Shown here piece after piece: positions 1-6,416 of a stretch of DNA of 7,784 nt. The notes beneath the pieces are model-generated. The model saw nothing but the letters and a program-made list of their open reading frames with translations. It was not told the origin of the DNA and did not search any database. The translations under genes and the position numbers were made by a program. Source of the DNA: an uncultured Clostridia bacterium (lineage in GTDB: Bacteria > Bacillota > Clostridia > Christensenellales > Aristaeellaceae); assembly GCA_946615495.1 (NCBI GenBank), contig CAMOHY010000091.1, forward strand, positions 1 through 7,784, read 5' to 3'. The stretch's first letter is position 1. Each line of letters begins with the position of its first letter.

Positions 1-70
1 AATTGATGTTCCCATCGAAAGACTGCTTGCAGACTTTCGATGGCAGAGCATCGACTTTGTCGATGCTCTG
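1..70 (+). repeat. Double-hairpin dispersed repeat, copy 1
   Basis: This stretch is matched in inverted orientation at 2876-2945, with 68 of 70 bases identical (differences at positions 4 and 54). It contains two adjacent palindromes. Hairpin 1 (12-43) has a 10-bp stem CCATCGAAAG/CTTTCGATGG, an A-A mismatch and an inner CTGC/GCAG stem. Hairpin 2 (44-70) has a perfect 12-bp stem CAGAGCATCGAC/GTCGATGCTCTG closed by a TTT loop. Neither hairpin is followed by a T-run, so it is not a simple terminator. It lies 148 bases beyond the argH stop. It begins at the window edge, so its true left boundary is unknown. What kind of element it is (dispersed repeat, MITE-like remnant or structured RNA) is not decided by this sequence. 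Confidence 0.85.
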
Positions 71-112
71 TGCCATGCGCATTTGAATTGCGCACAGCAT
101 ATCCGCGTGTCG

Positions 113-143
113 AAAACACCGGGACGCACCGAAGGGCCCGTCC
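113..143 (-). terminator. Weak candidate terminator after argH
   Basis: About 75 bases past the argH stop, the minus strand can fold GGACG (143-139) with CGTCC (126-122). After a G-G mismatch three further pairs follow, one of them a G-U, around a CUUC loop. The following T-run is poor (GGTGTTTT), so termination here would be weak. It is the best hairpin between the argH stop and the double-hairpin repeat. I saw nothing else firm in 71-217. Confidence 0.25.
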
Positions 144-217
144 AGACTCTTCATTTTGTTTCATCCACATCCGGGGTGGACGCCGCAAGGGCTTGAAAGG
201 GTCTTGATGAAAAGCGA

Positions 218-1599
<1,382 letters not shown>

Positions 1600-1603
<4 letters not shown>

Positions 1604-2730
1604 GATTTTTTCACCTCGTTCATTTCATACCGGCCGTAGTACCAGCCGGATACACTGTTCTTTTTCACATAGCAGCCATTTTTCAATTGCAAAATCAGGT
1701 ACATTTCATCTCCCGGCGCGGCCTCCAGCGCGTAGTCCGTGGTATCGGAGCAGCTGAGCACGCCGTCGTGATCGAAAATATATTGGGTCGGCACGTCCAT
1801 GGGCTGGCCATGGTAGAGTACCTGGGACATTTCTTCGCCTTTTTGCAGCAGCTGCACCGCGTGGTCATTCCAGCGGATGTAGCGGGCCTTTTCGCCGGAG
1901 GAGGGCTGCTGGGCGTCCAATGCGGTGATGCGGGGCAAATGGTCCCACGTATACAGGGTAAAATCCGTGCTTTCGCAGGAGGGGATGGATAGCAGGTTCA
2001 ATTGCCCTTCCCGCTTGACGCCGCAGGCCCCATCCAGGGAAACGATGCGCCGTTCCCGGTCAATGAGAGGGCTGAAAACGGGATAGGTCCTGCTGTAGAG
2101 CACCGCGGGCCAATGGCCCACCACAATCCATTTGCGAAACGACAGGCCCGCGCTGTAAAAATCGTCAAACTTAAGCAGGGGATAGGCGTCCGTGCCCTGG
2201 AGGGCGGCCAAATCCTCGTGGGGAATGCCGCCGTGGACAAAGATCATACGCTGCGTTTCCAGAATGGTAGGCAGCTGCGCGATAAAAGCGATTTCCGGAG
2301 CAAAATGCCGCTGAATAAGGGGAAAGAGGGAAATGATATCCGTATCCCTTGTTAAAGGCCGGCCCACCTCGGCGCACATTTCATGCAGCAGGCTGCCGCC
2401 CCACCATTCCACGGCGTGAAAAGAATATTCCGCCATTTCCCGCCAGCGTTCCGGATTGCCGCTTTGCAAAAATTCCAGCCGCCACAGGTCCACGTTGCCC
2501 ATCAGAGGATACACCGTATGGGTCCTGCATAAATCCATTACCAAACGCAGCGTTTTTAAGCTCTGGGGACCTTTTTCCACCAGATCGCCCACGATGATGA
2601 GAATATCTTCTTGGCTGAAGCCTGCCTTTTTCAGCACGGCGCGCAGGCCGTCGGCGTGGCCGTGGATATCGCTCGTCATGAGGATGCGTTTGTTTTCGGG
2701 CAGGGCGAGGCGTTGGACAGTCGTTTTCAT
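1600..2730 (-). CDS. Calcineurin-like metallophosphoesterase with C-terminal extension
   Basis: A predicted cytoplasmic binuclear-metal phosphoesterase of 376 residues. The metal-site motifs appear in order: SDIHGH (Asp21, His23), GDLVEKGPQS (48-57, Asp49), GNVD (78-81, in place of the GNHE of serine/threonine phosphatases), FVHGG (164-168, His166) and VVGH (203-206, His206), closing with SLDGACG (231-237). The order and the SLDGACG ending resemble the PPP/ApaH/PrpE group. Residues about 250-376 lie outside that domain; the last 50 (about 317-366, ending GWYYGR) look like an SH3-like barrel, which is my inference from pattern. The substrate is unknown: protein phosphate, dinucleoside polyphosphate or another phosphoester are all possible. 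The start chosen is the ATG at 2730, preceded by AAGGAAG with a 6-base spacer. An upstream in-frame TTG at 2772 is unlikely because the predicted transcription start lies at about 2771. The gene is first in an operon with argH, which it overlaps by ATGA. Confidence 0.88.
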
Positions 2731-2777
2731 GAATGGCTTCCTTTGCAAAAAATATCCGAAAAGACGGAACAAAAATC

Positions 2778-2806
2778 ATTATAGCAAAAATACCCCCGCC
2801 AAACAA
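2778..2806 (-). promoter_or_regulatory. Sigma-A type promoter of the phosphoesterase-argH operon
   Basis: On the minus strand, TTGTTT (2806-2801) is followed after exactly 17 bases by a perfect TATAAT (2783-2778). A TGC just before the -10 gives an extended -10 element. The predicted start at about 2771 leaves a leader of some 40 bases before the ATG at 2730. It lies downstream of the terminator at 2873-2838, which fits the start of an independent transcription unit. Confidence 0.85.
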
Positions 2807-2837
2807 GGCTAAAAAAGGAAAAACAAAAGAAGCACAT

Positions 2838-2873
2838 AAAAAAACCGTGAAAAGCGCCGGGCACTTTTCACGG
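2838..2873 (-). terminator. Rho-independent terminator of the lipase-Na/Pi operon
   Basis: The minus strand has a 10-bp perfect stem CCGTGAAAAG/CTTTTCACGG (2873-2845), extendable by a U-G and a G-C pair around a CCCGG loop, followed at once by seven T residues (2844-2838). It lies 132 bases past the symporter stop and upstream of the next promoter. On the plus strand no T-run follows, so it works in one direction only. Confidence 0.93.
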
Positions 2874-2875
2874 AA

Positions 2876-2945
2876 CAGAGCATCGACAAAGCCGATGCTC
2901 TGCCATCGAAAGTCTGCAAGCAGTCTTTCGATGGGAACATCCATT
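2876..2945 (-). repeat. Double-hairpin dispersed repeat, copy 2
   Basis: Inverted copy of the repeat at 1-70, 68 of 70 bases identical. Hairpin 1 is at 2934-2903 and hairpin 2 at 2902-2876. In hairpin 2, one base differs from copy 1 (A to G in the minus-strand reading). This turns an A-U pair into a G-U wobble in minus-strand RNA but would give an A-C mismatch in plus-strand RNA, so structure is kept only in the repeat's own orientation. It ends two bases before the terminator stem at 2873 and lies in the 3' untranslated part of the symporter transcript, so that RNA would end in three consecutive hairpins. Confidence 0.88.
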
Positions 2946-3004
2946 TGCTATAAAATGGCATTTCCAGGCAGTTCAGCCTGAATTAGCTTTGCCAATGCGC
3001 CGGC

Positions 3005-4642
3005 TTAGGCGTTATGCGTGTGCAGGGATTCCTCGCGGGCGCAGGTGGCGATATTGACGGCGTGGTCGGCCACGCGCTCCAGATTGTTGATGGCTTCCAG
3101 GAAAATAACGCCCGCCTTGGGGGTGCATTTATGGTCCTTCAAGCGGTCAATGTGCTTTTTGCGCAGGGCGTCCGTCATATCGTCCACCCGCTGCTCTTCC
3201 TCCTTTAGCAAAGTCATAATGGAATCGGGAATGGCCCATTCCTCCAATCCCTCCAGGGCGGAATCCAGCACACGCATGGCGTGGCTGAACAAATCCTGCA
3301 GTTCCGCGTCCGCCTTTTCGGACATTTTCGCGCCGCGGGCCACCCGCTCTTTGGCCAGGCCGAATAAGTTCATGGCGTGGTCGCTGATGCGCTCAATGTC
3401 GGTAACGACGTGGAACAGCTCCGCCACCCGCTTGCTTTCCCGTTCGCTCAGGTCCAGCGGCATCACGGCCACCAGGCCTTCCGTGATGGCTTCCTCCAGG
3501 TAATCGGCCAATTCTTCATGGTCGTTGATTTCCTGCTCCTTGCTCAGGTCCATGGTGCGCAGGGCGTCCAGGGCCAGGAGCAAATGATCGTGGGTTTCCC
3601 TGCCCATACGGCACACCTCACGGTACAGCTGGTCCGCCGCCAGGGCCGGGGTTTTCAGCAGCCGCTCATCGTAGTACTGCATTTTGATGGGCGTTCTTTC
3701 TTCATCCTGCCCGCGGATTAGAAAGCAGGAAAGCTTTACCAGCAGATCGCTGATGGGCAAAAGCAGCAGGGTGCACACGACGCTGGTGGAAATGTGCATG
3801 AAGGAAATGCAAAGCTTGGGATTGCCGGGCACCAATTGCTGGGCCCAGGAGGCCAGGGGAAAGACGGCGGTGAGCAAAAGGATCAGCAAGGCGCTTACCA
3901 CGTTGAACAGCAAATGGATCATGGCCGTGCGCTTGGCGGACACGCTGGAATTGGCCATGGACAAAAGGGACGGCGTGCACGCGCCGATTTTGGCGCCCAG
4001 CACCAGGAACAGCGCGCCCTCCATGCTCACCAGCCCGCCGGCGGCCAGCACCTGGATGATACCCACGGAAACAGAGGAGCTTTGCAAAAGCGCCGTTACC
4101 GCAATGCCGATCAGCAGGCCCAGAACAGGGTTCTGCACGCTCTGCATCAAATTGAGAAAGACCGGCCATTCGCGCAGAGGCTCGGTGGACGCGCTCATCA
4201 GGTTCATGCCGATAAACAGGACGCCCAAGCCCATGAACACCGTGCCCGCCTGCTTGAGCTGCTCTTTTTTGTCAAAAACCATTATCATGAGCATGCCCGC
4301 GAAGGCAAATATGGGGCCGGGATCAAACTTGATGGAAAGGAGCAGGGACGTGACTGTTGTGCCGATATTGGCGCCCATGATAACGCCTACGGACTGGGCC
4401 AGGGTGAGCAGCTGAGCGTTTACAAAGCCCACCACCATCACTGTCGTGGCCCCAGAGGACTGAATGATGGCCGTAACGCATATGCCGGTGAGCAGGGCGA
4501 TTACCTTGTTCCGGGTCATCAGCGACAGGAAGTGCTTAAGCTTAGGCCCGGCGGCGCGCTCCAAGCCGTCGCCCATCACGCGCATGCCAAAGAGGAAAAA
4601 GGCCAGGCCGCCCAAGAGGGAAATCACGGTCTGTATGCTCAT
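3005..4642 (-). CDS. Na/Pi cotransporter family protein with C-terminal PhoU domain
   Basis: A 545-residue membrane protein of the SLC34-like/NptA family, expected to couple sodium entry to phosphate (or a related anion) transport across the cytoplasmic membrane. The N-terminal part (about 1-310) is very hydrophobic and shows the family's inverted-repeat signatures: QSSGATT (61-67) paired with QSSSVS (187-192), and GANIGTTVTS (90-99) paired with GAKIGACTPS (216-225). From about 335 to the end it is a soluble helical PhoU-like domain, with the two metal-site repeats DIERISDHAMN (415-425) and NLERVADHAVN (520-530). Length and domain order match bacterial Na/Pi-PhoU fusions. The ATG at 4642 has AGGAGG (4653-4648) with a 5-base spacer and overlaps the lipase stop as ATGA, which suggests translational coupling. 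The PhoU part may regulate transport in response to phosphate; that is inference. No pst or pho regulatory gene is nearby to confirm the substrate. Confidence 0.93.
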   Translation of the reverse strand: MSIQTVISLLGGLAFFLFGMRVMGDGLERAAGPKLKHFLSLMTRNKVIALLTGICVTAIIQSSGATTVMVVGFVNAQLLTLAQSVGVIMGANIGTTVTSLLLSIKFDPGPIFAFAGMLMIMVFDKKEQLKQAGTVFMGLGVLFIGMNLMSASTEPLREWPVFLNLMQSVQNPVLGLLIGIAVTALLQSSSVSVGIIQVLAAGGLVSMEGALFLVLGAKIGACTPSLLSMANSSVSAKRTAMIHLLFNVVSALLILLLTAVFPLASWAQQLVPGNPKLCISFMHISTSVVCTLLLLPISDLLVKLSCFLIRGQDEERTPIKMQYYDERLLKTPALAADQLYREVCRMGRETHDHLLLALDALRTMDLSKEQEINDHEELADYLEEAITEGLVAVMPLDLSERESKRVAELFHVVTDIERISDHAMNLFGLAKERVARGAKMSEKADAELQDLFSHAMRVLDSALEGLEEWAIPDSIMTLLKEEEQRVDDMTDALRKKHIDRLKDHKCTPKAGVIFLEAINNLERVADHAVNIATCAREESLHTHNA

Positions 4643-6147
4643 GAAAGCCTCCTATGTTTTCTTTGGTCCTTCATTCTTGAAAACTGTGCAAACCGGCTGC
4701 CGCCCAGCCTGCGCGAAGGGGACCTTTCGCCGGGGAACAGGCAGCAGGCCGGAGAATACCAAACCTTTTGCCGCAGCGAGGACAGGCCTTGATTGACAAT
4801 GTACTGATAGGATGCGGCGCCGTTTTCCGCCGTTTCCCCCCGCAGCTTATGGGAAAGGGAAATATACTGCATAACGGCTTTGGAAAAGGAACGGGGGCCG
4901 AACTGATCCATAACGTTCAAAACGCGTTTTTGGAGCAGGGAAAGCTCCGCGGAAGGAATATTCCTGCCGCCGGAGGCGAGATGGTAGCTCTCCGTAAGCT
5001 TTCTGGAAAGAGACAGCAAAATTTCCTCCTTCCGGCTGCCCAGCGGACCCAGCAGCCTTTCCGGAATGAAGGAGCCCACAAAACCGTTCAGCACGGCCAT
5101 GGCGTCGTCCGAGGGCACATTTTCCAGCGCCTTGACCACGGATAGCACCAGCAGAAAGCCGCTCGCGCAGTCCTTTACGCCGCGCAGCAGCACGGAAACG
5201 GCGCGGTAAACGGGGTCCTGCCAGGCGGCGCGGTAGCAGGCGGCGCGCATTTTTTCATCCGGATAGGCGATACGGCATTGACCGATGTGCAGCAGCGCGC
5301 CCATCTTGGGAAATACGTCGTAGGCGTTCAGGATGTGAAACAGGGGAAAGGCGCTTAAATCGCAGGCGGGGTGCGTATAAACTGCGCTGGGGGAAGCAAA
5401 GCCATAGCCGGTCATGTGCTGCCGGAGCACGCCTGCGCGAATGGCCCGGTAAGCAAAAAGCTGCATCACCGCGCCGCCCTGGCTGTGGCCCGCCATCCAA
5501 ATGCGGAAACGGCTGGAGGGCTGGGCGCATTCGGCTAAAATATCGCTCAGGGTCAGCTGGGGCAAATGCAGCTCCTGGGCCGTTTCGGGAAAAGAAATGG
5601 CGCCGCAGTTTTTTTCAAATTCCTTTGTGAGCTGCAAAAAGCCCGCGTGCATGCCTTCCTCTTCGCTGAGCCTGAAATTAGACACCCAGTCGTAAAGCCT
5701 TTTTCCCGTGCCCATGAACCCAATGGCCACCAGATACCGGCCTGCGCTAAGCGGATGCAGCATAACGACGGCCTTGCAGGTGTCCACATTTTCCTTCTGG
5801 CGCAGCGCGCCTCGAATTTGACTGATGGGGTTTATGCGCTTTAACCGCGCCTGCGCTAAAAACTGAAAATAATCGCTGATGGCCCCGCCGAGGCCGCCGC
5901 TGCCCGCGCGGTTCAGGGTAGGGCCGGTGAGCAGGGTGTTATCCACCTGATAGGAAATATCCCGCCAGCCCGCCTCCCGCCAGGCATCCACGTTCAGGTC
6001 ATAGGCGGTAGAAGCCAGTTCAAGGGAAAGCTTGGCCGCCGCGCCGGAAAACACCGGCTGCAAGCGGCCGTTTATATCGTCCCAGGGCATGCACAGCGGC
6101 ATCATGTCCGCCAGGCTAACCCCGGTAAAGCGTCCAATTCCGGCCAT
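4639..6147 (-). CDS. Class 3 lipase-like alpha/beta hydrolase
   Basis: A 502-residue protein with the nucleophile elbow GHSQGG (220-225, predicted catalytic Ser222). Downstream is NAYDVFPKMG (274-283, predicted catalytic Asp277) followed by HIGQ (287-290), the arrangement seen in Lipase_3 family proteins. The catalytic histidine cannot be fixed; His389 in SYHLASGG is one candidate. No signal peptide or clear membrane segment is seen, so a cytoplasmic serine esterase or lipase acting on an unknown acyl ester is the likely reading. The C-terminal 180 or so residues after the Asp have no motif I recognise. The ATG at 6147 is chosen over an in-frame GTG at 6189 because AAAAGGAGG (6168-6160) lies between them and the predicted transcription start (about 6186) falls on that GTG. 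It is first in an operon with the Na/Pi symporter, overlapping it by ATGA. Confidence 0.82.
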   Translation of the reverse strand: MAGIGRFTGVSLADMMPLCMPWDDINGRLQPVFSGAAAKLSLELASTAYDLNVDAWREAGWRDISYQVDNTLLTGPTLNRAGSGGLGGAISDYFQFLAQARLKRINPISQIRGALRQKENVDTCKAVVMLHPLSAGRYLVAIGFMGTGKRLYDWVSNFRLSEEEGMHAGFLQLTKEFEKNCGAISFPETAQELHLPQLTLSDILAECAQPSSRFRIWMAGHSQGGAVMQLFAYRAIRAGVLRQHMTGYGFASPSAVYTHPACDLSAFPLFHILNAYDVFPKMGALLHIGQCRIAYPDEKMRAACYRAAWQDPVYRAVSVLLRGVKDCASGFLLVLSVVKALENVPSDDAMAVLNGFVGSFIPERLLGPLGSRKEEILLSLSRKLTESYHLASGGRNIPSAELSLLQKRVLNVMDQFGPRSFSKAVMQYISLSHKLRGETAENGAASYQYIVNQGLSSLRQKVWYSPACCLFPGERSPSRRLGGSRFAQFSRMKDQRKHRRLS

Positions 6148-6159
6148 AAAAAACAGGGG

Positions 6160-6168
6160 CCTCCTTTT
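6160..6168 (-). promoter_or_regulatory. Ribosome binding site with long spacer, lipase gene
   Basis: AAAAGGAGG is a near-perfect Shine-Dalgarno sequence, but the first ATG in frame lies 12 bases downstream, longer than the usual 5-9. No ATG, GTG or TTG in the same frame is closer. This site decides the start at 6147 and argues against the GTG at 6189, which would place the site inside the gene. Confidence 0.7.
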
Positions 6169-6192
6169 GTAAGTTCCATCACATCCCACTCT

Positions 6193-6221
6193 ATCATACC
6201 ATGAGATTCAAACGGAAACAA
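6193..6221 (-). promoter_or_regulatory. Sigma-A type promoter of the lipase-Na/Pi operon
   Basis: On the minus strand, TTGTTT (6221-6216), 17 bases, then TATGAT (6198-6193), with TGG directly before the -10 as an extended element. The predicted start at about 6186 gives a leader of roughly 40 bases to the ATG at 6147. The same -35, spacing and TGn feature occur at the promoter at 2806-2778. Confidence 0.75.
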
Positions 6222-6262
6222 GATCAAGTTTCAGGGAAAAAATGGACAGGTGTGAAATTGTT

Positions 6263-6292
6263 TCCTTTTTGTAACACATTCGTCCTTTTTGT
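6263..6292 (+). repeat. Two direct repeats at 20-base spacing (possible operator)
   Basis: TCCTTTTTGT occurs at 6263-6272 and again at 6283-6292, exactly 20 bases apart, about two helical turns. The second copy ends on the first base of the -35 hexamer of the plus-strand promoter. Such placement would suit a regulator binding one face of the DNA. The alternative is chance in an AT-rich intergenic region, and no regulator gene is nearby. Confidence 0.4.
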
Positions 6293-6320
6293 TTACAACT
6301 TTATGAAATTATGATAAGAT
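6292..6320 (+). promoter_or_regulatory. Sigma-A type promoter of the SH3-repeat gene
   Basis: TTTACA (6292-6297), a 17-base spacer and TAAGAT (6315-6320). The -35 matches consensus at five of six bases and the -10 at four of six. The predicted start at about 6327 leaves a leader of about 90 bases before the ATG at 6417. It diverges from the lipase promoter at 6221-6193. Confidence 0.65.
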
Positions 6321-6360
6321 GCACAGGAAACTGCAAGAAAAAAAGCGAAAGAAACGTATC

Positions 6361-6382
6361 TTTTGTGGTTTATTCCATAAAA
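6361..6382 (+). other. Leader hairpin upstream of the SH3-repeat gene
   Basis: TTTTGTGG (6361-6368) can pair with CCATAAAA (6375-6382), 8 bp with one G-U, around a TTTATT loop. It ends 18 bases before the ribosome site GGGAGG (6401-6406). It is AU-rich and of modest stability, and it matches no riboswitch class I know. Confidence 0.3.
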
Positions 6383-6416
6383 ACGCGAAGCACACCCGCA
6401 GGGAGGCGAAAAACGC

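Noticed and set aside
2381..2944. 187-codon minus-strand frame starting in copy 2 of the repeat
   Set aside because: It passes through the terminator and promoter, then overlaps the phosphoesterase gene out of frame. No ribosome site precedes its ATG. Its similarity to the frame in copy 1 comes from the shared DNA repeat.
2965..2980. Small hairpin CAGGC/GCCTG after the symporter stop
   Set aside because: The core stem is only 5 bp with no T-run; too short to support as a separate feature.
3794..4792. 332-codon plus-strand open frame opposite the symporter
   Set aside because: Antisense to a clear membrane protein; the product is rich in His, Gln and Gly with no domain and no good ribosome site.
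6187..6189. GTG as start of the lipase gene (516 residues)
   Set aside because: The strong ribosome site at 6168-6160 would lie inside the gene and the predicted transcription start falls on this codon; the ATG at 6147 fits better.
6250..6262. Match to the lac operator tail (AACAATTTCACAC on the minus strand)
   Set aside because: Only 13 bases agree, the operator's symmetric other half is absent, and no vector-like sequence surrounds it. Chance is the best explanation.
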